A DNA stretch of 64,000 nucleotides from Flavobacterium lacustre (GCF_027474525.2 NZ_CP114882.2:2108001-2172000); one strand, 5' to 3'. Numbered from the stretch's first letter, positions 45,313 through 54,372 are shown. Translations and numbers: made by a program. Notes: generated by a model from the letters alone, not told the origin.

Positions 45313-45348
45313 TAAAGACCAATTTTGCACCCGCAAGATTGGTCTTTA
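45313..45348 (+). terminator. Intra-operon hairpin between ccoP and ccoG
   Basis: 15-bp stem AAAGACCAATTTTGC/GCAAGATTGGTCTTT (one G-U) with loop ACCC. Only TTT follows, so it may be a partial terminator or an mRNA end-stabiliser that separates structural from assembly genes. Confidence 0.7.
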
Positions 45349-45361
45349 AAATTAAAAATAA

Positions 45362-46780
45362 ATGTCAAAAATACCAGACGAAGCTTTTAGAGATACCATC
45401 GGAACGATTGATGAAGAGGGGAACAGAAAATTTATTTTTCCTAAAAAACCTTCAGGCAGGTTCTACGATTACAGGAAATGGGTTAGTTATTTCTTACTAA
45501 TTATACTTGTTGCTAATCCTTTTATAAAGATTAATGGCAATCAGTTTATGATGTTTAATGTGTTAGAAAGAAGATTCAATATTTTTGGATTTCCTTTTTG
45601 GCCACAAGATTTTTATTTGTTTGTCCTTTTTATGATTGTTGGAGTCGTTTTTGTGATTCTGTTTACCGTAATTTTTGGTCGAATATTTTGTGGCTGGGTT
45701 TGTCCTCAAACCATATTTTTGGAAATGGTTTTCCGTAGAATTGAATATTGGATTGAAGGAGATCGTGGTGCTCAAATTCGATTAAGTAAACAAGAATGGA
45801 ATGTTGAGAAAATTAGAAAAAAAGGAGTAAAATGGATTATTTTCCTAATCATTTCTTTTTTTATTGCTAATATTTTTCTGGCGTACTTGATAAGTAGCGA
45901 TGAATTGTTCAAAATGATTGAAGAAGGGCCGGAGAACAATGTTAGTACATTAGTAGCATTGCTTATTTTCACAGGTGTATTCTATTTTATTTTTGCATGG
46001 TTTAGAGAACAAGTTTGTATTATAGCTTGTCCTTACGGAAGATTACAAGGCGTTTTATTAGACGATAAATCGATTAATGTTGCATATGATTTTGTTCGCG
46101 GTGAAAAAGAAACCGGAAGAGCAAAATTCAACAAGCAAGAAGATAGAGCAGCAACCGGAAAAGGAGATTGCATTGATTGTAAACAATGTGTGAATGTTTG
46201 TCCAACTGGTATTGACATTCGTAACGGAACGCAGTTAGAGTGTGTAAATTGTACCGCTTGTATTGATGAATGTGATACAATTATGGATAGTGTCGGTCTG
46301 CCAAAGGGATTAATTCGTTACGCATCTGAGGATGAAATTGAGAAAAAATCCAAGTTTAAGTTCACAGCTAGAATGAAAGGCTATTCAGCAGTATTATTTA
46401 TTCTAATTGGTATTTTGGTTGGTTTATTGTTTTTGAGAACTGAGGTAGAAGCTTCTATTTTGAGATTGCCAGGACAATTGTTTCAACATAAAGGAGACAA
46501 TATCAGTAATATTTATACTTTTAAAATTATCAATAAAACCAATAATGATTTCAATGATATTCATTTTAAATTAGTTGGAATTAAAGGAACCTTAAAAGTT
46601 GTTGGAAAACAGGATTTGAAAGTACCAAAACAAGGCATGAACGGAGGAACTTTGTTTATTGAAATCAATCAATATTTATTAGAGAGTGACAAGACTAAGT
46701 TGCGAATTGATGTATATGACGGCAACAAAAAAATTGAAACCAGCACAACCAATTTCTTAAGTCCAAGAAGTTTTGATTAA
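45362..46780 (+). CDS. ccoG: cbb3 oxidase accessory ferredoxin-like protein (CcoG/RdxA/FixG)
   Basis: 472 residues. Five or so membrane helices; CGWVCPQ and CIIACPYG in the membrane part; two [4Fe-4S] motifs CIDCKQCVNVCP and CVNCTACIDECD; C-terminal Ig-like domain. CcoG has been described as a cupric reductase in oxidase biogenesis. The ATG is 13 bp after the preceding hairpin. Confidence 0.9.
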   Translation: MSKIPDEAFRDTIGTIDEEGNRKFIFPKKPSGRFYDYRKWVSYFLLIILVANPFIKINGNQFMMFNVLERRFNIFGFPFWPQDFYLFVLFMIVGVVFVILFTVIFGRIFCGWVCPQTIFLEMVFRRIEYWIEGDRGAQIRLSKQEWNVEKIRKKGVKWIIFLIISFFIANIFLAYLISSDELFKMIEEGPENNVSTLVALLIFTGVFYFIFAWFREQVCIIACPYGRLQGVLLDDKSINVAYDFVRGEKETGRAKFNKQEDRAATGKGDCIDCKQCVNVCPTGIDIRNGTQLECVNCTACIDECDTIMDSVGLPKGLIRYASEDEIEKKSKFKFTARMKGYSAVLFILIGILVGLLFLRTEVEASILRLPGQLFQHKGDNISNIYTFKIINKTNNDFNDIHFKLVGIKGTLKVVGKQDLKVPKQGMNGGTLFIEINQYLLESDKTKLRIDVYDGNKKIETSTTNFLSPRSFD

Positions 46781-46810
46781 TAAAAGTATATAAATTTTAA
46801 AGTAAAAATA

Positions 46811-47260
46811 ATGAAAATAAGTTGGGGAACAGGAGTTATAATTGCGTTTGCATTATTTATGACTTTCATTTTATATTTTGTTTTCACAGTACAATCGAAC
46901 TCAAAATACGATAATGATTTAGTTGTAGAAGAGTATTATAAGCACGATGCTCATTTTGGAGACGAAATGGTTAGAATTCAAAATGCTCATGATTTAGCTC
47001 AAAAACCTTCTTTTACATCTACTTCGGAAGGAATTATTGTTTCTTTCCCTGAGTTTTTTATTCCTAAAAATATAAAAGGTAATTTGTCCCTATATAGGCC
47101 GTCTAACAAAAAGCTGGATTTTGAAGTTCCAATTTCGCTATCCGGTTCCACTTTGCTCATACCTAAAAAAAGTTTGGTAGACGGTCGTTGGGATATTAAT
47201 ATGGAATGGCAATACGAAGGAAAGTCATATTTAACAAAGGAAATTATTTATATTAAATAG
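46811..47260 (+). CDS. ccoH: FixH/CcoH-family protein
   Basis: 149 residues. One N-terminal membrane helix (about 8-28), the family segment YYKHDAHFGDEMVRIQNAHDL, and a periplasmic beta-sandwich ending WDINMEWQYEGKSYL. CcoH/FixH contacts the oxidase during assembly. It lies 30 bp after ccoG. Confidence 0.85.
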   Translation: MKISWGTGVIIAFALFMTFILYFVFTVQSNSKYDNDLVVEEYYKHDAHFGDEMVRIQNAHDLAQKPSFTSTSEGIIVSFPEFFIPKNIKGNLSLYRPSNKKLDFEVPISLSGSTLLIPKKSLVDGRWDINMEWQYEGKSYLTKEIIYIK

Positions 47261-47329
47261 TCAAAAAGTCACAAATCATAAAAGTTAAATGAGTTAATCG
47301 TTTGTCTTTTATGATTTTTGTCTTTTTGA
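47261..47329. repeat. 24-bp inverted repeat between ccoH and the SafE-like gene
   Basis: Arms 47261-47284 and 47306-47329 match at 22 of 24 positions around a 21-base loop. No T run follows on either strand, so it is not a standard terminator; it may form a hairpin at the end of the ccoGH message. Confidence 0.65.
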
Positions 47330-47332
47330 CAT

Positions 47333-47340
47333 TACTTTTG
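47333..47340 (+). promoter_or_regulatory. -7 box TACTTTTG directly before the SafE-like gene
   Basis: Perfect box only 4 bp before ATG 47345, so a transcript from it would start at about the ATG and be leaderless. It could also be a chance match. Confidence 0.4.
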
Positions 47341-47344
47341 AAAA

Positions 47345-48046
47345 ATGTTATATTCTGCTTTTATCTTTGGTTTAATCAGTAGTTTGCACTGCATTGGTAT
47401 GTGTGGGCCTATTGCTCTAATGTTACCTGTTGATAGAAATAATCCTGCCAAAAAAACAACTCAAATCATTACTTATCATTTAGGTCGATTAACCGCTTAT
47501 GGTACTATTGGTCTTATCTTCGGATTGTTAGGAAAAGGTTTTTTCTTAGCGGGAATTCAACAACAATTATCAATATTTATTGGTATTGCCATGATTATTA
47601 TAGTCTTGGTACCTGAAAAAATTTTTGCAAAATATAATTTTTCAAAGCCAGTTTTTAAATTGATTTCTAAAATAAAAACCACTTTAGGAAGGCAATTTAA
47701 GAACAAGAGTTACAAATCATTATATACAATTGGTTTACTCAACGGATTCTTGCCCTGCGGGATGGTTTATGTCGCTTTATTTGGAGCAATTGCCATGCAA
47801 AGTGCCAGTTATGGTGTTCTATATATGATTCTTTTCGGATTAGGAACTGTTCCTCTAATGAGCAGTGTGGTTTATCTCAATTCGTTTTTAACGCTTTCTT
47901 TCCGTAACAAAATTCAAAAAGCAATTCCGTATGTAGTCATACTAATTGGAATATTATTTATTTTACGTGGTTTGGGATTAGGAATTCCTTATGTTTCACC
48001 AACCAATATGAGTTTGTTTGTTCAAGAAAACCCGAATTGTCATTAA
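47345..48046 (+). CDS. SafE/DsbD-2-like membrane protein of the cbb3 cluster
   Basis: 233 residues, six membrane helices. SSLHCIGMCGPIAL at the N-terminus and GLLNGFLPCGMVYVAL at about 130 are the paired cysteine/histidine motifs of the family annotated as sulfite exporter TauE/SafE or urease accessory UreH. Members next to cco genes are thought to help copper or redox handling. The convergent hemN gene is 20 bp away. Substrate not established. Confidence 0.75.
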   Translation: MLYSAFIFGLISSLHCIGMCGPIALMLPVDRNNPAKKTTQIITYHLGRLTAYGTIGLIFGLLGKGFFLAGIQQQLSIFIGIAMIIIVLVPEKIFAKYNFSKPVFKLISKIKTTLGRQFKNKSYKSLYTIGLLNGFLPCGMVYVALFGAIAMQSASYGVLYMILFGLGTVPLMSSVVYLNSFLTLSFRNKIQKAIPYVVILIGILFILRGLGLGIPYVSPTNMSLFVQENPNCH

Positions 48047-48065
48047 TTCAATTCAGAAAATGACA

Positions 48066-49430
48066 TTAAACAGTCATCGAAAACAAGGCCGTTTCTGGAG
48101 CTTTACGTTTTAAAAGTAAATCAAAAGCCATGCAAATGTTTCGTACAAATGGTTTTCCAGCTTCAGTAACCTGAATTCCATTTTCTTTAAACACAACTAA
48201 CCCGTCATTTTGCATTTCTTCAAGTTGACTCAAAACAGTAGGGATTTCTTCAAAATAAGTTGAATTGTCAGCCCAAGAGGTTTCAAATTGGCACATTAAA
48301 TTTAAGATGTGTTTTCTAATGATTAAATCTTCATTGGTTAACAAATGCCCTCTAAAAACAGGTAATTTATTCCATTCTAACATTTGATAATAATCTTCTA
48401 AATTTTTTACATTCTGTGCAAAACTATACCAGCTGTCACTAATGGATGACACGCCCAATCCTATCATTAATTGTGTTTTTGAAGAACTGTAACCCATGAA
48501 ATTACGGTGTAATTTTCCAGTTTCAAATGATTCAAAAAGACTGTCCGTTTTCAAAGCAAAATGATCCATACCTATTTCATGGTAATCGTTTTCATATAAA
48601 AGCTGTTTTCCTGTTTCGTATAAAAGTCTTTTTTGATCATCTTTAGGGATATCTTCATCGTTAAAACCACGTTGTCCGTTACCTTTTATCCAAGGCACGT
48701 GAGCGTAACTGTAAAAAGCCAAACGATCCGGCTGTAATGATTTTGTTTTTTCAATAGTATCAATTACATCATCAATTTCTTGAAAAGGCAATCCAAAAAT
48801 GATGTCATGTCCAATAGACGTATAACCAATTTCTCTAGCCCAAAATGTCACTTTTGCCACATTATGAAAAGGTTGTTCGCGATGAATTGCCTTTTGTACT
48901 TTTTCTGAATAATCCTGTACACCAAAACTTACGCGTCTGAAGCCTAAGTCATAGAGTTTTTGCAAATGAGCATGCGTAGTATTATTAGGATGGCCTTCAA
49001 AACTGAATTCGTAATTATTAGCTTTGTTAGCATGAGAAAATATACCGTTGATTAAGTCTTCTAGGTTTTTTGTAGAAAAGAAGGTTGGAGTTCCACCTCC
49101 CAAATGAATTTCTTTTATAGTTGGTTTCTCACCTAATAAATTGCAATACAGAGTCCACTCCTTTAATACGGCTTCAATATAAGGGTTTTCTACATCATGA
49201 TTTTTTGTAATACGCTTGTTACATCCACAAAAAGTGCACATGCTTTCGCAAAAAGGCAAGTGAATATAAAGACTGATTCCTTCGGAATTATTGCTTTCTA
49301 TAAATGATTTTTTCAAGGTCTCTGCCCAAATTTCATACGAATAATCAGTTTCATTCCAGTAAGGAACGGTTGGATAACTAGTGTATCTTGGACCAGGAAC
49401 GTTATATTTTTGTATCAGTGAATTTTTCAT
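48066..49430 (-). CDS. hemN: Oxygen-independent coproporphyrinogen III oxidase
   Basis: 454 residues. Radical SAM cluster motif CESMCTFCGC gives C61, C65 and C68; HLGGGTPTFF and SFGVQDYSEKVQKAI follow, as in HemN. It decarboxylates coproporphyrinogen III without O2, supplying heme for the oxidase when oxygen is low. ATG 49430 is chosen; an upstream in-frame start (49481) would precede the -7 box and is not transcribed. Regulated by the FNR-type box described at 49482-49495. Confidence 0.9.
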   Translation of the reverse strand: MKNSLIQKYNVPGPRYTSYPTVPYWNETDYSYEIWAETLKKSFIESNNSEGISLYIHLPFCESMCTFCGCNKRITKNHDVENPYIEAVLKEWTLYCNLLGEKPTIKEIHLGGGTPTFFSTKNLEDLINGIFSHANKANNYEFSFEGHPNNTTHAHLQKLYDLGFRRVSFGVQDYSEKVQKAIHREQPFHNVAKVTFWAREIGYTSIGHDIIFGLPFQEIDDVIDTIEKTKSLQPDRLAFYSYAHVPWIKGNGQRGFNDEDIPKDDQKRLLYETGKQLLYENDYHEIGMDHFALKTDSLFESFETGKLHRNFMGYSSSKTQLMIGLGVSSISDSWYSFAQNVKNLEDYYQMLEWNKLPVFRGHLLTNEDLIIRKHILNLMCQFETSWADNSTYFEEIPTVLSQLEEMQNDGLVVFKENGIQVTEAGKPFVRNICMAFDLLLKRKAPETALFSMTV

Positions 49431-49451
49431 AGCGGAGTCATTTTCAATATT

Positions 49452-49459
49452 CAAAAGTA
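49452..49459 (-). promoter_or_regulatory. -7 box TACTTTTG of hemN
   Basis: Perfect box 21 bp upstream of ATG 49430, at 36.5 bp from the centre of the FNR-type box. Confidence 0.7.
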
Positions 49460-49481
49460 ATCCGACTTCTAATATTATCAA

Positions 49482-49495
49482 ATGATAATTATCAT
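49482..49495. promoter_or_regulatory. FNR-type box upstream of hemN
   Basis: ATGATAATTATCAT, a perfect 14-bp palindrome whose core is TGAT-N4-ATCA, the core of the E. coli FNR site. Confidence 0.82.
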
Positions 49496-49497
49496 AT

Positions 49498-49685
49498 TTA
49501 AAATTAATGGTATTTAGGAGACATCAGACTCAATGAAGCCTCTTTTATTTGTTTTATTTGACTTAATTTAAAATAGAATAGTTTGTTATAATGTTCTATT
49601 TTTTCATTCGTTTAAGCCTTTTATAAACGAATTTTTTCTAATAGATTTATAGGAATAATTATTATTATATGGTAATTCATTGCAT
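49498..49685. other. hemN-DUF349 intergenic region with orphan hairpins
   Basis: Together with the hemN regulatory elements this forms a 312-bp gap without a protein gene (49431-49742). It has an AAAATAGAA/TTCTATTTT dyad near 49571-49602 and a plus-strand terminator-like hairpin at 49606-49637. I see no open reading frame of note. Confidence 0.5.
49606..49637 (+). terminator. Orphan plus-strand terminator-like hairpin
   Basis: ATTCGTTTA (49606-49614) pairs perfectly with TAAACGAAT (49624-49632), followed by TTTTTT. No plus-strand gene lies upstream within the gap. Confidence 0.5.
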
Positions 49686-49718
49686 AAAAAAACCTCGAAC
49701 TATTTAAGAACGAGGTTT
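49686..49718 (-). terminator. Terminator of the DUF349 gene
   Basis: 8-bp stem AAACCTCG/CGAGGTTT, 13-base loop, followed by T residues on the minus strand. Confidence 0.8.
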
Positions 49719-49742
49719 GTATTTGTGATATTTTAAATAAAA

Positions 49743-51767
49743 TTATTCTTGATTTAAATTTCTCAATTGTTTGAGTTTTTCTTTCCAAACATCAAGGCTT
49801 TCTTTATGAATTGCAATATTTTTTCGAACTTCTAAAACTATAGAATTTTCTTTTTTTGCATTTCTGGTATTGGTAAAAAATTGAATATTATTTTCCAATT
49901 GAAAAATTTCATTTTGAACTTCATCAATTTTACGCATTAAGAAAATCTTTTCGTTATCTAATTTTCTGGAATCATTGCTTTCAGACAAATGCCCCATTCT
50001 GTTAGAGAAGCGCATCATTTCCGAATCTTTTTTGCTAAGACTCAATTTTTCAAAAAGAGCATCCAGGATTTTATTGAATTTTCCTTCGATATGTCTTCTT
50101 GGGAAAGGAACTTTTCCAAAGTTTTTCCAAGTTTCAATATGCAATTTTATCGCGTCCAAGTCCGTTTTATGATCTCCTGTTAATTGAAACTCTCTCAACG
50201 TTTCTAGGTAGGCTTTTTTATTATCAAAAGCTTCTACTTCCTCACTGTTTTCCTCATTTTTTTGCTCTTTTAATTTATCAAAATAATGATTACAGGCATC
50301 TTTAAATTCTTTCCAGATTTTATCTGAATATTTTCTTGGAACATGACCAATTTGTTTCCACTCTTCCTGAATTTGTTTCATGATTGGAGTAGTGGCTGCA
50401 AAATCAACACTTTCTTGCAATTCTTTGGCTTTGGCTACAAGAGCTGTTTTTTTGTTTAAATTATCAGTCTGATCTTTCTTGATATCTTTATAAAATGAAT
50501 TTTTAAAGGTATTGAAGTTTCTAACTGCGGTTTTAAAAGCGGCCCAAGTTTCTTCATTAACTTCTGATGGAACTTTCCCGGCAGAGAAAAAAGCAGTTCT
50601 TAAAGCTTCTACTTTTTCTATTTGAGATAACCATTGTGAATGTGCATTAACTTTCTCGGTTGCTAGAACTTCTATTTTAGCAATAATTTCTTTTTTCTTT
50701 TCTAAATTTTCAAGTTCGGTTCCTCTTAGATTTTCAAACAAAACTTCGCGTTTATCATGCATTTGTTTCGTTAAATCACTGAATTTATTCCAGATTTCAT
50801 CACGATGTTCTCTTGAAACGGGTCCAATATCTTCTTTCCAGATGCGGTGTAAATCTTGTAATTCTCGGAATGCTTTATTAATATCAGCTTCGTTGATTAA
50901 TTCTTCTACACGTGCTACAATTTTTTGTTTTTGTTCTAAATTGTGTTTGAAATCTAAATCTCTGGCTTCTCTGTCTAAATGCAAATAATCGTAGAAATTT
51001 TCAACATGAAAATGAAAATTATTCCAAACGTGATTGTATTTGTCTTTTGGGATTGGTCCGGCATTTTTCCATCGTTCTCTTAAATCATTAAAATGTTTTA
51101 AGGTATCCTTGATGTTTTCCTGCGGATTTATAAGTTCTTTCAATTCTTCAACAATTGCCAATCGATTTTCTAAATTCGATTTTAGATTGGTTTGCAAGCT
51201 CTTGAAATGGGTATTTTTATTTTCTTTGAATAAAGAATAAACCTGATCAAATTTTGTTTTTAATGGGGAATGGTATTGAAATTCCTCGTTTGGATCTTGA
51301 TTTTCGGCTAAATATTCTTCTTTTTTCTCTTCGATGAGATGATTGTATTTTGCTAAGAATGCTTTTTTAATTTCCTCCACATGCTCTTTTACAGACATTA
51401 CTTTTTCATTGGAAACTAAATTCTGCAATTCATCTACAAGCGATTCTAATGAGAAAGTATCGTAATCTTGCATCGGAATATCATGTCGTTCCTTGAGTGT
51501 TTCGTCTTCACTTTCTTCGGCATTCGTATCGGCAATAGCATCAACTATTGTTTGATTTTCGGTTTCAGCAGCATTAGTATCTGCTAAAGGTGTTTCCTCC
51601 GAAATAGCTTCAATAGGAACTTCAACGGATTCTTGTTTTTCAGTAGTATTTGATTCTGTTGTTTCAACTGTTTCTAAAACCGGAGTTTCAGATTGCGTTG
51701 TTTCTAAAGAATCGTTTCCTAAATTTCCATCTGCTTCTTGCAGGTTATCATTCTTTTCTTCTAACAT
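49743..51767 (-). CDS. DUF349-repeat protein
   Basis: 674 residues. An acidic, low-complexity N-terminus (1-95) is followed by at least five DUF349 helical repeats of about 75 residues, recognisable by W-x-x-G-P/K-V/I-P ... W-x-x-F (for example GPIPKDKYNHVWNNF, GPVSREHRDEIWNKF, GKVPSEVNEETWAAF, GHVPRKYSDKIWKEF, GKVPFPRRHIEGKF). A coiled-coil ends the protein. Cytoplasmic; function unknown. A near -7 box (TATCTTTC) lies at 51804-51811. Confidence 0.8.
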   Translation of the reverse strand: MLEEKNDNLQEADGNLGNDSLETTQSETPVLETVETTESNTTEKQESVEVPIEAISEETPLADTNAAETENQTIVDAIADTNAEESEDETLKERHDIPMQDYDTFSLESLVDELQNLVSNEKVMSVKEHVEEIKKAFLAKYNHLIEEKKEEYLAENQDPNEEFQYHSPLKTKFDQVYSLFKENKNTHFKSLQTNLKSNLENRLAIVEELKELINPQENIKDTLKHFNDLRERWKNAGPIPKDKYNHVWNNFHFHVENFYDYLHLDREARDLDFKHNLEQKQKIVARVEELINEADINKAFRELQDLHRIWKEDIGPVSREHRDEIWNKFSDLTKQMHDKREVLFENLRGTELENLEKKKEIIAKIEVLATEKVNAHSQWLSQIEKVEALRTAFFSAGKVPSEVNEETWAAFKTAVRNFNTFKNSFYKDIKKDQTDNLNKKTALVAKAKELQESVDFAATTPIMKQIQEEWKQIGHVPRKYSDKIWKEFKDACNHYFDKLKEQKNEENSEEVEAFDNKKAYLETLREFQLTGDHKTDLDAIKLHIETWKNFGKVPFPRRHIEGKFNKILDALFEKLSLSKKDSEMMRFSNRMGHLSESNDSRKLDNEKIFLMRKIDEVQNEIFQLENNIQFFTNTRNAKKENSIVLEVRKNIAIHKESLDVWKEKLKQLRNLNQE

Positions 51768-52102
51768 TATTTCAATGTATAAGGTTTCTATTTTATCGAA
51801 TGCGAAAGATAGTGAAGGACTATGAAATTACAAAATAAATCACTTATTTATAATTGATAAAGTAAGAAAAGGTATGTTTATTTGTGGTTTTTTTCAAAAA
51901 AATATATTTTTCAAAAAAAAATAGAAATATTAATATTCAAAAAAAACGGACTAGATTTTGGTTCTTATTCTTTGAATTTTGAAAAGAAAAAAAATCTTTT
52001 TATTTTTTTACTGTTTTAGAAGTTGGATTAATTTTTAATTCGATTTTATTAAAATAAGTTAAAGAAGTTTCAGCTCTAATTTTCTTGTTTTTTGTCTTTT
52101 AA
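51768..52102. other. A+T-rich gap with no recognised gene
   Basis: About 335 bp, part of a 391-bp gap. It contains A and T homopolymers, an imperfect -7 box for the DUF349 gene at 51804-51811 and no open frame with coding character. I see no tRNA or structured RNA. Confidence 0.5.
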
Positions 52103-52142
52103 ATCAAAAAAGCTACAACTGGTTGGTTGTAGCTTTTTTGAT
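52103..52142 (-). terminator. aroE terminator (bidirectional)
   Basis: Perfect 17-bp stem (52103-52119 with 52126-52142) with a 6-base loop; the arms carry A6 and T6 so it can work on both strands. Confidence 0.9.
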
Positions 52143-52158
52143 ATATCTGAATAAGAAT

Positions 52159-52908
52159 TTATTTATTCCAAATTTCCCATGCTTTCTCCGCTTGAAAAAT
52201 AAGCATGTCTAACCCGTTTTTAATTTGTGCACCTTGCGCTTTGGCTTTCTTTAGAAATTGCGTTTCTGCAGGATTATAAATCAAGTCATAAGCAATGTGT
52301 TTTTTAGTAAAAAAATTATATGGGATTTCAGGATAAGCTTCAGTATTTGGGCTTGTTCCCACAGGAGTAGAGTTGATGATGATTTGATATTCGTCAAAAA
52401 CTAAATCGGTAATTTGATTGTATCCCAACACTTTCTCACCGGCTTGTCGCGAAACAAAAGTATACGCAATACCTAATTCATCCAAAGCATATGCGACTCC
52501 TTTTGAAGCGCCACCTGTACCAAGTATTAGTGCTTTTTTATGATGTGATTGTAATAGTGGTTCTAATGATTTTTTGAAGCCGTAATAATCCGTATTGTAG
52601 CCTTTTAGTTTTCCTTTTTTTGTGAATTTAATAGTATTTACAGCGCCAATTACAGCCGCCTTTTTGGATAATTTAGTCAAAAAAGGAATGACAACTTCTT
52701 TATAAGGAATTGTTACGTTAATTCCTTTTAAGTCGGAATTGTTTTTTACGAGTTCGGGGAAAGAACTGATTTCGGGAATATCAAAATTTTCGTAAGTACA
52801 ACCTTCAAAGTTTTCGGCATTAAATTTATCAGTAAAATACCCTTTTGAAAAGGAATAATTTATGTTTTGCCCCAGTAAACCAAAGCGTTTTCTTAAAATG
52901 TCAGTCAT
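52159..52908 (-). CDS. aroE: Shikimate dehydrogenase
   Basis: 249 residues. Substrate-binding serines in NYSFS (S19, S21), catalytic K70 in NVTIPYK, D107 in GYNTDYYG and the NADP glycine loop ILGTGGASKGV. It reduces 3-dehydroshikimate to shikimate in aromatic amino-acid synthesis. It starts 2 bp after the TPR gene, so expression is coupled. Confidence 0.92.
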   Translation of the reverse strand: MTDILRKRFGLLGQNINYSFSKGYFTDKFNAENFEGCTYENFDIPEISSFPELVKNNSDLKGINVTIPYKEVVIPFLTKLSKKAAVIGAVNTIKFTKKGKLKGYNTDYYGFKKSLEPLLQSHHKKALILGTGGASKGVAYALDELGIAYTFVSRQAGEKVLGYNQITDLVFDEYQIIINSTPVGTSPNTEAYPEIPYNFFTKKHIAYDLIYNPAETQFLKKAKAQGAQIKNGLDMLIFQAEKAWEIWNK

Positions 52909-52910
52909 TA

Positions 52911-54305
52911 TTATTTTTTATGTTTCGCAATATAATTTTGTACCATTTTTCGTGTCCAAACCACCGGAAATAAATCTTCGATAATCACGTAATTATCAAA
53001 ATTCAATCGCATAGCATTACTCAAATGGAATTTAGCTTTTGTTGTGTCTTGAATCATAAAGTATAATCCTGCCAATCTATATTCGACTTCGTTTTCTTCC
53101 GGAAAATATTCTGATGCTTGTAATAAAGTTTGAATAGCACTTTCGAATTCGCCTAAAAACTGAAGAATGTCCACCCAAAATAACCAAGTGTCCAGCTGGT
53201 AATCACCAAATTCAACTGCTTTTCTATATCCAAATTCAGCTTCTTCAAAAAAGTTCATTTGTTTGTTTATTGTAGCAAATCGTTTCCAATACAGTCTATT
53301 TTGATTGTCAATGGCTAATGCTTTATTGACATAGAATAAGGCTTTCTGAAAGTTTTTTTGACGTACATAGAAATCGGTAATTGCAATCCAGCCTTTGTCT
53401 AAAAGCGGATCTTCATGAACTGTTTTATTAAAATATTTTAAGGCTAATACTTTGTTTCCTAATTTTTCATAGCATTTTCCAATTCGCAGTAAAGCGTATG
53501 AAGTAGCATCATCTAATTCGATAGTTCTGTTGTAACTTTCGATGGCTTCTTCATATTTTTTTAATCGTTCAAAAGCTTTGGCTCTTTCCATAAAAGCGCC
53601 AAGAAATTCGTCGTCAATCAATGTGGCATAATCAAACGCGCGAATCGCATTTTCATATTCTTTCACGCCATAATACAAGCGTCCCAATTGATGCCAAGCG
53701 ATTTCACTGTATGGGTTTTTGTCAATGTATTTGTTCAAGTAGATTATTGCTTCTTGGTTTTGATCTAAAAACTCAAAACAATACACTACATTATATAATG
53801 CAGATTGGTCTTCTAAATCTTCTTCTAAGCATTTTATAAAGCTCTCTTTTGCCATTTCAAGATTATCCATAAAGAGGTATTCCATGCCTATTAAATTATA
53901 AACATCGGCATAATCATCTGTATATTGAAGGGCGATTTTAAGTAACTCTACCGCTTTTTCGTGTTGGTCTCTTTTAGAACAAATATTAGCTTTTTGAATG
54001 TAAATTTCTTCATTAGTTGGTTCTATAGCAAATAACTCATTCAATAGCTTTTCGGCCAATTCGAGTTTGTCATCATAAACTAGCATTTCTACTTGAACTA
54101 ATTTAAGACCAGTAGATCTTGGGTGCTGTTCCAGAGCTAATTTTAATGCTTTTTTTGCTAATGAGGCTTTTCCCATATCAAGATAATGAAGAATAATTTC
54201 TTCAAATTCTTCAGAGTCAAAAAAGAGCACTTTGTTGGTTTTCAACATGGACTCAAATTTCGACAAGGATAAGTTATAGTCTTCTTCTTCGTTGCTTAAT
54301 TGCAT
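52911..54305 (-). CDS. TPR-repeat protein
   Basis: 464 residues made almost wholly of tetratricopeptide repeats (for example AWHQLGRLYYGVKEYENAIRAF, ALLRIGKCYEKLGNKVLALKYF). About ten repeats; no signal peptide. A cytoplasmic scaffold is likely; partner unknown. The tight coupling with aroE is typical of flavobacteria. A CCTAAA-N4-TTTAGG dyad lies 20 bp upstream of the ATG. Confidence 0.82.
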   Translation of the reverse strand: MQLSNEEEDYNLSLSKFESMLKTNKVLFFDSEEFEEIILHYLDMGKASLAKKALKLALEQHPRSTGLKLVQVEMLVYDDKLELAEKLLNELFAIEPTNEEIYIQKANICSKRDQHEKAVELLKIALQYTDDYADVYNLIGMEYLFMDNLEMAKESFIKCLEEDLEDQSALYNVVYCFEFLDQNQEAIIYLNKYIDKNPYSEIAWHQLGRLYYGVKEYENAIRAFDYATLIDDEFLGAFMERAKAFERLKKYEEAIESYNRTIELDDATSYALLRIGKCYEKLGNKVLALKYFNKTVHEDPLLDKGWIAITDFYVRQKNFQKALFYVNKALAIDNQNRLYWKRFATINKQMNFFEEAEFGYRKAVEFGDYQLDTWLFWVDILQFLGEFESAIQTLLQASEYFPEENEVEYRLAGLYFMIQDTTKAKFHLSNAMRLNFDNYVIIEDLFPVVWTRKMVQNYIAKHKK

Positions 54306-54372
54306 ACTGTGTGAGTTTAATTTGGCCTAAATAAATTTAGGGAATCGTGTGTGTTCTGTGAGGAAAAGTTAC

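Noticed and set aside
51804..51811. A -7 box for the DUF349 gene (TATCTTTC)
   Set aside because: The last base is C rather than the nearly invariant G, so it is mentioned only in the gene and gap notes.
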